A DNA stretch of 14,978 nt from Bdellovibrionales bacterium (GTDB taxonomy: Bacteria > Bdellovibrionota > Bdellovibrionia > Bdellovibrionales > JAMPXM01): the NCBI GenBank assembly GCA_016713885.1, contig JADJOF010000012.1, positions 1-14,978 of the forward strand, in the 5' to 3' direction. Position 1 is the stretch's first letter, and every line of letters starts with the position of its first letter. This document shows, in pieces, positions 7,642 through 14,978 of the stretch. Under the pieces are notes generated by a model. The model was not told the origin of the DNA. It ran no database searches and saw nothing but the letters and a program-made list of their open reading frames with translations. The translations under genes and the position numbers were made by a program.

Positions 7642-7671
7642 ATTTCATGGGAAGAGGCTAAGGGCTGTCAA
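7642..7671 (-). promoter_or_regulatory. Sigma-70-like promoter of the histone-SDR-PTPS operon
   Basis: On the minus strand a consensus TTGACA (7671-7666) is followed by an 18-base spacer and TGAAAT (7647-7642; 4 of 6). It lies in the 118-base gap after the HD-GYP gene, about 75 bases before the histone start codon, so a leader of roughly 65-70 bases is expected. A perfect -35 suggests strong expression, fitting an abundant chromatin protein. Confidence 0.6.
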
Positions 7672-7685
7672 TAGGTGGGTTGCGA

Positions 7686-9369
7686 TTAGGCGGCAGAGGG
7701 CGGTTTTTGCGATCTCATGCCGAGCGCGGCGCGCCAGACTTCGGCTTCAACGAAGATCTTGAGCAGATCGAGGTCAAGTTTTCCGCCTCGAGCTTCCATG
7801 TGCAAGATGTCGATCGCACGTTCAGGTGTGACGGCTGGTTTATAGGGCCGATCCATCGACGTCAGTGCGTCGTAGATATCGGCAATCGTCATCAGTTTTG
7901 ATTGCAGTGGAATATGTTCGGCAAAGAGCCCACGAGGATAGCCGGAACCGTCCATTTTCTCGTGATGTGAGTAGGCGATATCGGGAACCCCGCCAAGATC
8001 TTCTGTCCACGCGATTTGGCGAAGAAAGTGATAGCTATGAGTGACGTGGCTTTCGATCTCTTTTCGTTCAGCTTCGGTCAATGTTCCTTTTGGGAGCGAG
8101 AGCTTTACGATTTCGTCTGGCGTGAGCAGCGCTTGCTCGAGTTCGCGCGACGTTTGATTGATCCAGGTCATAAGACTAATGATGTCAAAGTCGCCGGCGA
8201 TCACCTGAGGCTGGTTGGCTTTTACGATTGAAAGACGAACCTGCTGGAGTTGCTTTGCGAAGTCGTCGATTTTCTGAACAACATTGGCGACGTGAAGGCG
8301 TGGTGAATCAGAAGCCTTTTTGTTTTCGATGAGGTCGATCAGCTCTTCTGTTTTGTTTTTCCAGGTGAGCATTTCTTGCTTGGCGCGCGCTGTTTCCAGA
8401 CGATTGAGGATCGTTTCCATTTCGTGTGGATAGAGCTTCAACTGCTTGGATAGAACTGACTCGCGAACACCGATTTTTCCAAAGTCATGAAGGATCTGCA
8501 TAGCGAAGCTCCCGCATCTGGGCGTCGGTGAACTCGAAGCCTTTGTAGGGGCCGTCGTCGGCTTGGTGAACGGCGCGGGCGAACTCGACGGTAAACACGG
8601 CCACGCGGTCGGAGTGACCACTCGTGGACGGATCTCGAGATTCGATCGCGGTGACAGACGCGCGGATGAAGCTTTCGAAAAGGTTTTCGATATCTTCAGT
8701 GAGTTTCGCATTTTCGATTGCAACCGAGGCTTGCGAAGCAAATGCCTGCATCAGCTCTTCGTCCTCATCTGAGAACGGCACCACATCGGCCTTGCTCATT
8801 GCTTTGTGATGATCAAGGTCGGCTGAACTTCCGGGGCGCAGCTTGTTGATAATCTGCAAAACTCCACGAATTTTTGAGTTTGAACTCATCATCGGGACAG
8901 CAAGCATGGAGACTGTGAGGTATCCGGATTCGCGATCGACATCGTGATTAAACTGAAAGTCGGCGCTGGGTTCGATGTTGTAACAGTCATCAATTCGAAG
9001 AGCGTGTCCTTCGATGGCAACCCAACCGGCGATCGACGCTTTGTCGAGTTGAAGAATTTTATTTTGATAGGTCTTGCCGTTGCGACGATTTGTTGAGCGA
9101 TGGAAGCGCAGAACGGGAATGTATTTGGCTTGCGTGTTTGCGACAGAATCGATTTTGATATTTTCAGTCAGAAAGATACTTGCGGCATCAGCACCGGTCG
9201 CTTCAAGTGCGCGATCGATAATAATATCGAGAATTCGACTGATGTCTTTTTCACGAGTTAGGGCAATTCCCGTATCCACGAGAGAACGATAGCGCTGGAG
9301 CCGGAGGCTCTCATGACTCGCTTCTTGCGTCTCTTGTGTTTTAAGGTCGCGCTTGGCGCGTTTTGCCAT
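7686..9369 (-). CDS. GAF / HD-GYP domain cyclic-di-GMP phosphodiesterase-like protein, one frameshift
   Basis: Probably a cytoplasmic c-di-GMP phosphodiesterase. The start is the ATG at 9369 (MAKRAKRDLKTQ) after AGGAGGAGTGGAG (9378-9390). Residues about 30-205 form a GAF sensor domain (ISRILDIIIDRALEATGADA, GVLQIINK). The HD-GYP part follows with GHSDRVAVF, LHDFGKIG (His-Asp metal pair), SHHEKMDGSGYP (signature) and ADIYDALTSMDRPYKPAV. About 110 mostly helical residues lie between LHDFGKIG and ESHVTHSYHFL. The frame breaks once, at about 8496-8502 just before the HD pair. LRYA must be joined to ILHDFGKIG (one base extra or two missing), and this site is not a homopolymer. Otherwise the two open pieces, 8485-9369 and 7686-about 8500, cover everything. 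The gene follows the OppA-like gene by 88 bases. Confidence 0.87.
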
Positions 9370-9377
9370 TTTGTTTT

Positions 9378-9390
9378 CTCCACTCCTCCT
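9378..9390 (-). promoter_or_regulatory. Ribosome binding site deciding the HD-GYP start
   Basis: AGGAGGAGTGGAG on the minus strand ends 8 bases before the ATG at 9369. It supports this start over the longer reading from 9435. Confidence 0.6.
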
Positions 9391-9457
9391 ATCGACGGGA
9401 CGGGACGTTCCGTTAAACGATTCTGGCGAAATCACTGGGTTTGTATCGTGAAATGGG

Positions 9458-10981
9458 CTAACGACCTGCGCTAGAGAGGCGACGAAGGTCGAGTTGATTC
9501 ATCGGTGAAATGCTCCAGCCGGTAAACTCGGACTTTGCGAGAACAGCAAAATGAATTGGTCCGGTTGGAATGATCCGTGCTGTTTCAATGAGATATCGAA
9601 CAGCGGCGGTGCATGCCTTGCGACGGGCTGCAGAAGTGGTAGAAACCTTCAATTTATCAACGAGGCTCTGATATTTGGCGTCCTTGAGTTGAATGTAATT
9701 TTCAGGATCCTTTTCTAGAAAAATCTCAACGGCTGCAAGGCAAGAGTCTCGATCAAGACCAACGCCTTTTCGAAACAGCGGCGGTGGTGATGTTTTTAAC
9801 ATCTGTAAGTACACGGCCTGCTCGACGGAGCGGAGCTCGACATGAAGGCCAAGGTTTTTCTGCCACTGCGCTTGCGCCCACTCCATGCCTTTTTGAATGT
9901 CGTCGCCGCCAAGTTTTGAGAAGGCGAGTAAAAGCGGCGGCTGTTTTTCTTTCAGATTTAAAAGTGCGCGTGCTTTTGCGACATTGAATTCGTGGCATGG
10001 AACGGTTTCGAAGTGTCGACGGTCAATGCCTGGGCAGCCGGGAAGGCCTCGAGCTTCATAGAGGCGCTTTAAGTCTTCATACTTGAGCGACTGGGCCATC
10101 GCCTGTCGAAGCGACAAGAAGCGATCCTCGTTGAGCGGCGGACCGAAGCCGATGTAGTCAAAACGAGCGACTGGAATAAAGTGAAGCTCTTTTGTGCCCT
10201 TCCATGACTTAAGATAGTGGGTTGGAAGTCGCCGCAGCAGGCTCAATGTGCCGGCTCGATAGAGTCCGAGTGCCGTCTCGTCGTCGTCGATCACAAGAAC
10301 TTCAGCCGGTGGGCGCGGATGGTTGTCGTAGTGGGGGTTTGAGCGCAGTTTAATTTTCTGCGCCGACGTCCAATCGTCAATGACATAGGGCCCTAGCATC
10401 GGAGCTTTGCTCGCCTCCTTGCGATCGTAAGAGAACCCTTCGCGAACAAGTGAAAGCGAGGGGTGTGCCAGTTTCTGCGTAAACTCAGCATCAAATTCTG
10501 AATGGCGAATCTCAATTGTTCGCGCATCGAGAGCCTTTAATCCGATTTGCTCAACTGGAATTTTTCCAGCGTGAGCATCGATCGCACCTTGAACTGACTT
10601 GATCAGTTCAACTCCTGTGCCTTTTGCTGATGGCGACAGCAGGCGTCGCCACGAAAAGACGACATCTTGCGCTTTAAGAGCCACGCCGTCGCTCCAGCGC
10701 GCATTTTTGCGAAGCGTGCATGTCGTGATCCAAGGCGCGGAATTGGTCGTTCGGCACGACTCCGCCATTTCTGGAACAACGTCGCCGTTTACACTTGTCC
10801 GATAGAGTCCGCGCATGACGTTGAAGATAAAATAGTTCGATTCAGAATTGGAGATACGGGCTGGATCAATGCTGGTTGGTTCCGTCGACACTGAGTAGCG
10901 AAACGCCGGCGGGGCTGCTTGCGCGGCCAAGGTCCAGAGGAAGATACAAAGAATGATGCATGAACTCGCCATGAATCTCAT
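9458..10981 (-). CDS. Extracellular solute-binding protein family 5 (OppA/DppA-like peptide-binding protein)
   Basis: The periplasmic substrate-binding component of an oligopeptide-type ABC importer. The start is set at the ATG at 10981 because it opens a clean signal peptide (MRFMASSCIILCIFLWTLA, cleavage AQA/AP); GTG 11032 or ATG 11020 would put 13-17 polar residues before it. The mature protein begins with the family-typical FRYSVSTEPTSIDPAR. It continues with YFIFNVMRGLYR, TLRKNARWSDGVALKAQDVVFSWRR (family signature region) and YVIDDWTSAQKIKLRSNPHY. At about 507 residues it has normal length and its frame is unbroken. No permease or ATPase genes are nearby, so it is an orphan binding protein as far as the window shows. 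It is divergent from the lipoprotein gene at 11044, with a 62-base shared upstream region. Confidence 0.9.
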   Translation of the reverse strand: MRFMASSCIILCIFLWTLAAQAAPPAFRYSVSTEPTSIDPARISNSESNYFIFNVMRGLYRTSVNGDVVPEMAESCRTTNSAPWITTCTLRKNARWSDGVALKAQDVVFSWRRLLSPSAKGTGVELIKSVQGAIDAHAGKIPVEQIGLKALDARTIEIRHSEFDAEFTQKLAHPSLSLVREGFSYDRKEASKAPMLGPYVIDDWTSAQKIKLRSNPHYDNHPRPPAEVLVIDDDETALGLYRAGTLSLLRRLPTHYLKSWKGTKELHFIPVARFDYIGFGPPLNEDRFLSLRQAMAQSLKYEDLKRLYEARGLPGCPGIDRRHFETVPCHEFNVAKARALLNLKEKQPPLLLAFSKLGGDDIQKGMEWAQAQWQKNLGLHVELRSVEQAVYLQMLKTSPPPLFRKGVGLDRDSCLAAVEIFLEKDPENYIQLKDAKYQSLVDKLKVSTTSAARRKACTAAVRYLIETARIIPTGPIHFAVLAKSEFTGWSISPMNQLDLRRLSSAGR

Positions 10982-11043
10982 AATGAGACAAAACTGCGGT
11001 CCGGTCTCGAAAAAAGGCATTTTACGGTGCACAATAGAGATTC

Positions 11044-11571
11044 ATGAAGAAGTCGGGGCGTTATCTCAATTTGTCACTTGGTCGAGCATTCGCGTTAGGG
11101 CTGCTGACGTTGGGTGGCATTCTCTCTTTTCAAAATTGCGGCACCTATCAGGCTGTCACAAATCCGCTCTATGACCGCGAAGTTTTGGCTTCTTGCCTCG
11201 GACCCACATGTGTCCAGGATCTCAATTACCTCACAATGCAAATTGGAAACGTGGATCCCATCCTGTTAACGCGGACGACAGAGAAGTCTCTGGATATTGG
11301 CGGCTTTTGTGACACCGCTGGTTTTCCGGACTCCAAGATCTATGTCGAAGTCAAAAATGGAACAACATCGGTGCTTGCACCGTATCAGAGCTCAGCAAAG
11401 TGCGATGCAAATGGTCGCTTTCGCGTGCTGATTGATTTACCGACGAATTACAATTACGACCTCGCGCACTCTATTGTACTGACATTCCGTGCAGTCGACT
11501 CAAAGGGCAACGAGTACGATCACCCCACTGGGGTCAATCGGCGTGAGATTGCTCTTCTGACGGCGCCGTAG
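11044..11571 (+). CDS. Predicted lipoprotein of unknown function
   Basis: 175 residues. The N-terminus is basic (MKKSGRYLNLSLGR), followed by a hydrophobic stretch and GGILSFQNCG; Cys32 is the likely lipidated residue. 'FQNCG' departs from the strict lipobox (Q and N before Cys) but is a form I associate with Bdellovibrio lipoproteins. The mature part has further cysteines (ASCLGPTC, GGFCDTAG, SAKCDANG) that may form disulfides. It has beta-sandwich-like text (SKIYVEVKNGTTSVLAPYQ, FRVLIDLPT, SIVLTFRAVDSKGNEY) reminiscent of Ig/Fn3-type folds. The ribosome site is weak. The gene is divergent from the OppA-like gene, and its last 38 bases overlap the restored 3' end of the convergent solute-binding protein gene. 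Confidence 0.78.
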   Translation: MKKSGRYLNLSLGRAFALGLLTLGGILSFQNCGTYQAVTNPLYDREVLASCLGPTCVQDLNYLTMQIGNVDPILLTRTTEKSLDIGGFCDTAGFPDSKIYVEVKNGTTSVLAPYQSSAKCDANGRFRVLIDLPTNYNYDLAHSIVLTFRAVDSKGNEYDHPTGVNRREIALLTAP

Positions 11572-12735
11572 CGCTTGGTAGCGGCGACGCCTCTTCGGAT
11601 TGTCCCGAGGCGTGGTCCGAGGTTTTAGCCGACGTCTCAACAGGAGCAGTGACCGGCTTTTTCGTGAAACAACAGGCTTTGGAACTATGGGCGCCGGTGT
11701 TGGTGTGGGCGCGCTCAGCTGTGCACCGGCGAGAGTCTGTTCGATAAGATCGTCGGCCTGGCGAATGCGTTCGTCGCGATCGAGAAGGACATCCTGTATC
11801 GGAATACTGCGCAAGTAAGAGGGCTTCAGTTCTTTTGGAATATCGGCGTCCTCCATCGTTCGAAGTGTACTCGCCCCGCCACGGCTTTTGATGGTGAACT
11901 CGCGACTCACTGTAGGCTCAAGAAGGAAGTGCAGCCACTTTCTCGCCATTTCAGTATTGCCGTCAGCCACCGCAATTGAGGTCAGGATCCAGAGCGGGTA
12001 ACCATGATCAAGAGATGCGAAGGTCCAGTCCTTTTGAAACGGCTCTTGGTTCATTTGTCCATGCGTCAGAATGGCGAGATTGGTGTCATCGGTGACCATC
12101 GTTTCGAAAAAACTCTTTTGATTTCGAAGAGCGGGACTGATCTTGCGAATCAGTTCTATAGGAAGCATCTCAGGTGACGGCAAGTAAGCCGTTAGCCATG
12201 ATGGCCACATGCCGATCGTCATGTGTCTTCCATCCCAACGGGTCAAATTCAAAACTTCGCGTGCAGGAGAGGCAGATTTGCGGCTTGCGAGTCCGATAAA
12301 CCCCCACAGTAACGGCGCTGTTTCCATGAGATTGCGATCTTCTGTGAGCTTGCGAAAGTCTGGGGCGATGACGATAGGGAAGCGATTGCGCGAATCGTAG
12401 AGGCTCTGCAGTTTGCGCTCGGTGCGGACGGAGGGAAGCTGGTGATGAAAAATCATCGCACTATCAAATTGACCAGGAGCTGACTTTAGAAGTTTGCGAA
12501 GAAGTGTCGCGGGTGACGGCTCGCTGGTCAGCTCGACCGCGACGCGCTCTTGTTTTTCGAACTCACGAATAATGGTCTCGGGAATAAGTCCTGCGGGTGC
12601 GAGGAGGCGAAAGTGAGAGTCAGCGATGAACCGACCTTCGGCCTCGTCTCTCTCTTGAATGAGCCGCCAGCCCCAGAACGATCCAAGTCCAAACGACAGA
12701 AGTACAACAATGATGAAAGGCCACGACCGGCTCAT
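11534..12735 (-). CDS. Periplasmic solute-binding protein-like (family 1/PotD-like) with Pro/Ala/Glu-rich tail, frameshift near C-terminus
   Basis: The ATG at 12735 gives MSRSWPFIIVVLLSFGLGSF, a signal peptide or uncleaved anchor; GTG 12741 is two codons longer. The body resembles spermidine/putrescine-type and other family-1 binding proteins: LLAPAGLIPETIIREFEKQ, LLRKLLKSAPGQFDSAMIF, GHPLW-like LDHGYPLWILTSIAV, ARKWLHFLLEPTVSREF, and DADIPKELKPSYLRSIP near the end. As read, the C-terminus turns into an Arg-rich string to 11500. Adding one base to the run at 11658-11662 instead gives PVVSRKKPVTAPVETSAKT and a Pro/Ser/Glu tail ending at the stop at 11534-11536. This is much more like the preceding APTPTPAPIVPKP linker, so I prefer it. 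No transporter genes are adjacent. The gene follows the vWA gene by about 40 bases, probably as one operon. Confidence 0.75.
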
Positions 12736-12774
12736 CTCCACATTATGGAGACGTGCTGCTCGTGGCGCAATCAG

Positions 12775-13869
12775 TTATCGGAGACCCGTTGGGTCATAAG
12801 TGACGCTGATTTGGGCACCTGCTGCAGGTACAGCCGTTCCGTAGAATGAGATCGAGTTATTGGTCGCATCGTACGTATAGCCATTTGTCGAATCAGCTGG
12901 GACCTCGGTTCCATTCACATAAACGCGGAGCGTTCCGGCCGCAGGGACTCGATCAAGGTAGAAGCGGGTGCTGAGCTCGATTGTCCGGCTTGAAATACTG
13001 GAGAGTGTTGTACCGAAGTCGTCGCAGAGACTGCCTAAGATTCCGCCAGTGAGCTCGGTCAGTGCGCGGTAGCGATCGGCGATTTTGCGAACGCCTCCGC
13101 CTAGACCCGTGCGGCAGGTCTCATCGAAGATGGCGATGGTGTTCACGCTGTGGTGTCTGTTGCTGGCTGTTGAGCCGGTGAGTCCATCAAGAAAATCGAC
13201 GTAGCTTTGGGCGGTATGGAGGCGGGGATCACTATACATGTTATCCAATGAACCGGTTTCATCCCATGAGAAGTCGTCTTCGTCGCTGACGATAATGACC
13301 GAGAGATGAGCTTCAGCGCGTGGGAATCCCAATGCCTGATTATCGGTGTTGGCCAGCGCCGCTTTGAGGGACTGGAAGGCGCGTTCGTCGCCGCTGCCGT
13401 TGATGCCACGAAGAATATTCGCTTTAAAGGCCAGCTCAAGATCGGGAGTGGTTGGAGTTAGGATGGCTGGAGCCGTGACTGTAGCGCCTAGGCCATCAGT
13501 GTAAGTGCCGGTTGAATAGCGCGACTTTAGAAGCGAAGGGTTGAAGACATCTTTATAGGCGTCCGAAGTGGTGACCGCGATTTGAAAGTCGAAGCCATTG
13601 GCCTGGAACTTCTCGATAAAACGAGAGAAATTGTCCGCGACTGCTTGTTGGCTGGTCGCCATTGAGCCTGAGTTGTCGATCACCCACAGGATATCGATTT
13701 TACCATTCACTTCTGCGGCACTTTGATTGAAGGAGGTCGACTCAGCCAAGAGGTCGAAGCTTGCATCTTTCTGTCCGCAACCAACAAGGCTTAGGCCAAG
13801 GAGGCCCGCTGCCATAATAGAGAGGGCTGATCGGTAAAGCACATTCGTGTGCGTTGTTCGGTTCTTCAT
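12775..13869 (-). CDS. vWA-domain lipoprotein
   Basis: The start is the ATG at 13869, preceded by a very strong ribosome site (GAGGAGGAG at 13874-13882). The signal peptide ends in the lipobox GLSLVGCG with Cys31, so it should be a lipid-anchored envelope protein. A von Willebrand factor A domain follows: DILWVIDNSGSMATS carries the metal-binding DxSxS at residues 65-69, then FDFQIAVTTSDAY, AHLSVIIVSDEDDFS and HHSVNTIAIF. vWA domains with a complete MIDAS bind divalent metal and mediate protein-protein adhesion. The last 70 or so residues (FYLDRVPAAGTLRVYVNGTE, YDATNNSISFYG, AQISVTYDP) form a separate beta domain. The frame is unbroken. Outer-membrane or prey-contact roles are conceivable but not shown. 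Confidence 0.88.
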   Translation of the reverse strand: MKNRTTHTNVLYRSALSIMAAGLLGLSLVGCGQKDASFDLLAESTSFNQSAAEVNGKIDILWVIDNSGSMATSQQAVADNFSRFIEKFQANGFDFQIAVTTSDAYKDVFNPSLLKSRYSTGTYTDGLGATVTAPAILTPTTPDLELAFKANILRGINGSGDERAFQSLKAALANTDNQALGFPRAEAHLSVIIVSDEDDFSWDETGSLDNMYSDPRLHTAQSYVDFLDGLTGSTASNRHHSVNTIAIFDETCRTGLGGGVRKIADRYRALTELTGGILGSLCDDFGTTLSSISSRTIELSTRFYLDRVPAAGTLRVYVNGTEVPADSTNGYTYDATNNSISFYGTAVPAAGAQISVTYDPTGLR

Positions 13870-13873
13870 AAGT

Positions 13874-13882
13874 CTCCTCCTC
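13874..13882 (-). promoter_or_regulatory. Strong ribosome binding site of the vWA lipoprotein gene
   Basis: GAGGAGGAG on the minus strand ends four bases before the ATG at 13869. It fixes that start over the longer reading from 13893. Confidence 0.7.
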
Positions 13883-13893
13883 TTGCGGTCCAC

Positions 13894-14082
13894 TTAAGAT
13901 TTCGGAGATTTCAGGACAAAGAACGAGTCGAGCATAAGTCTGCAGTCGGCCGTCTCAATTTGAGAAATAAATGAAGGACCGGCTCTACGGCATTGAATCA
14001 ACTCGACTTTTGTAACATTCAAAAGCGAGTCCGACTTGAGCTGAACAGTGTTTTTGAAAAGAAGATCGGCAGTTTCCGGCAA
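13894..14082 (-). CDS. Small hypothetical ORF, doubtful
   Basis: 62 codons from TTG at 14082, ending 25 bases before the vWA start codon. The text (NTVQLKSDSLLNVTKVELIQ, then SFISQIETADCRLMLDSFF) has the composition of a real protein, and two cysteines are spaced as in small secreted domains. However, there is no signal peptide, no ATG and no ribosome site. It may be a remnant of a longer secreted gene, a frame-broken fragment, or simply the vWA leader. No family recognised. Confidence 0.3.
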   Translation of the reverse strand: MPETADLLFKNTVQLKSDSLLNVTKVELIQCRRAGPSFISQIETADCRLMLDSFFVLKSPKS

Positions 14083-14098
14083 CTATAGTGCTGAGTGA

Positions 14099-14133
14099 GC
14101 GGGATTGAAGAGGCCGAAGTCTCTTGTCCCCGC
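14099..14133. terminator. Hairpin after the CDF transporter gene, possible terminator
   Basis: On the minus strand GCGGG...CCCGC encloses AAGAG-ACTTCGGC-CTCTT, an interrupted stem capped by a TTCG loop, starting about 7 bases past the transporter stop. No T-run follows on the minus strand; the plus strand has CTTTTATT shortly after. A structural barrier or weak terminator is likely but unproven. Confidence 0.4.
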
Positions 14134-14140
14134 CAAACTT

Positions 14141-14978
14141 TTATTCAGTGCAGTTCTCGCTGAGGAGGCACGTCTCAAGAGTGATATCCGTCGCGCCAAA
14201 ATGATGTTCCGCGATATGTCTCACTCGTCCCTTTAAGGTTTCGATGTCGGATTTGTTCTCGGTTGAATGAAGATGAATGCGGGCACTGATCACCGTTCGT
14301 ACCCCGTCGAGCGACCAGGCCTTGATCCGATCAATTGAGCCAATACCGGGAACGGCCAAAACCTCTTCGACAAAGGCCTGGGAGGAGAAGTCTTTTGGGC
14401 GCCCTTGAAGGAGAAGATAAATAGTGTCTTTGAGGTGCCGAGAAACATTCCACAAAACAAAGAGTGATAGACCAATGGCGAGCAGTGGATCAATCCATGT
14501 CCAGCCAGTGAAATGTAAAACGATGGCGCCAACAAGGACAATCACCCAACCAAAGAGATCTTCAAGAAGGTGCCATGAAAGCACCTTCTCACTTTGTGTG
14601 GCGCCTTTGCGCAAATTCCAGGCTGCCCCGCCATTGACCAAAACGCCGAGAATCGCCAGCGCAATCATCCCAAGCGCGACCGGAGGAGGAATGATGGCGC
14701 CCGACGGTTGATAGAGATCATAGACGCGAACAGCCGCTTTCCAGGCAATGCCAAGCGAACCCGCCGTTATGACGATGCCAGAGAGAAGGGCCGCAAAAAG
14801 CGAGAACCTTCGGTACCCGAAGTGAAACGAATCGTCGCGGGCTCGTCGGGAGAGAATCTCAAGTCCCCATGCGCAGCCAATGGAGAGTGCGTCGCCAAAG
14901 TCGTGAATGGCATCCGCTGTGATCGCAAGACTTTGTGTTAGATAGCCGCCAGCGAGCTCCACCAGTGCAAAGCCAAGA
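14141..14978 (-). CDS. Cation diffusion facilitator (CDF) family metal transporter, 5' end outside window
   Basis: Exports Zn2+ or other divalent cations from the cytoplasm by proton exchange. The frame stays open to the right edge (GFALVELAGGYLTQSLAITA), so the start is missing. Metal-site residues are ADAIHDFGDAL in the second membrane helix (HDxxD type) and HLLEDLFGW in the fifth. Further membrane segments are LLSGIVITAGSLGIAWKAA, VALGMIALAILGVLVNGGAA and IDPLLAIGLSLFVLWNV. The cytoplasmic C-terminal ferredoxin-like domain is present (VLAVPGIGSIDRIKAWSLDG, ISARIHLH), ending in CLLSENCTE. CzcD/ZitB-type zinc export is the likely class. The frame is intact. A hairpin follows the stop. Confidence 0.9.
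   Translation of the reverse strand, partial: LGFALVELAGGYLTQSLAITADAIHDFGDALSIGCAWGLEILSRRARDDSFHFGYRRFSLFAALLSGIVITAGSLGIAWKAAVRVYDLYQPSGAIIPPPVALGMIALAILGVLVNGGAAWNLRKGATQSEKVLSWHLLEDLFGWVIVLVGAIVLHFTGWTWIDPLLAIGLSLFVLWNVSRHLKDTIYLLLQGRPKDFSSQAFVEEVLAVPGIGSIDRIKAWSLDGVRTVISARIHLHSTENKSDIETLKGRVRHIAEHHFGATDITLETCLLSENCTE

Noticed and set aside
6677..7674. Several plus-strand open frames of 60-176 codons opposite the SDR and histone genes
   Set aside because: The minus strand carries clear SDR and histone motifs there; the plus-strand frames are Arg/Cys-rich shadow text.
9753..10894. Small frames on both strands inside the OppA-like gene
   Set aside because: A single unbroken 507-codon family-5 binding protein explains the whole stretch.
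11500..11657. Arg-rich C-terminal tail (RRRLKPR, KRRRRY) as a nucleic-acid-binding region
   Set aside because: The neighbouring frame gives a Pro/Ser/Glu tail continuous with the preceding linker, so the Arg-rich text is most likely out of frame.
1..14978. CRISPR arrays, tRNA or rRNA genes, phage modules, toxin-antitoxin pairs
   Set aside because: No regularly spaced repeats, cloverleaf-like segments or recognisable phage or toxin genes were seen by eye.

Overview
The window probably comes from a predatory or predator-related bacterium of the Bdellovibrionota. The reasons are a Bdellovibrio-type bacterial histone, lipoproteins with 'QNCG'/'LVGCG' signal ends, a vWA-domain lipoprotein, a GAF/HD-GYP c-di-GMP phosphodiesterase and a REP-associated tyrosine transposase. 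This placement is inferred from gene content; there is no rRNA or other phylogenetic marker.

Layout: 1-1420 (minus) is a secreted DUF3857/transglutaminase-like protein that runs off the left edge. 1445-2702 is an IS4-family insertion sequence with inverted ends and a perfect 9-bp target duplication, sitting between the DUF3857 gene and its probable promoter. 2745-3514 (minus, CPBP intramembrane protease) and 3501-4239 (minus, RluF-like pseudouridine synthase) overlap. 4349-5168 (plus) is a secreted protein of unknown function, followed by a long perfect palindrome and a REP-type tyrosine transposase (5249-5791, minus). 5813-7567 (minus) is a tightly coupled three-gene operon: histone, short-chain dehydrogenase, and 6-pyruvoyl-tetrahydropterin-synthase-like protein, with TAATG overlaps at both junctions and a good promoter at 7642-7671. 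7686-9369 (minus) is a GAF/HD-GYP protein. 9458-10981 (minus) is an OppA-like binding protein. 11044-11571 (plus) is a lipoprotein. 11534-12735 (minus) is a second solute-binding protein. 12775-13869 (minus) is a vWA lipoprotein. 13894-14082 is a doubtful small ORF. 14141-14978 (minus) is a CDF metal transporter running off the right edge.

The dominant feature is the density of reading-frame breaks. More than 20 single-base shifts are needed to restore family-typical proteins in the first 7.4 kb, most at A/T or G/C runs of 2-5 bases, against two in the second half. In the DUF3857 gene the Cys, His and Asp of the transglutaminase triad lie in different reading-frame segments. Uncorrected homopolymer indels in the assembly are the simplest explanation, with real pseudogenisation the alternative. 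I therefore give full gene extents, state where the frame must change, and treat restored proteins as inference.

The most interesting biology is the histone with a lysine/glycine-rich N-terminal tail and three cysteines. It is translationally coupled to an SDR/PTPS pair that suggests reduced-pterin synthesis.
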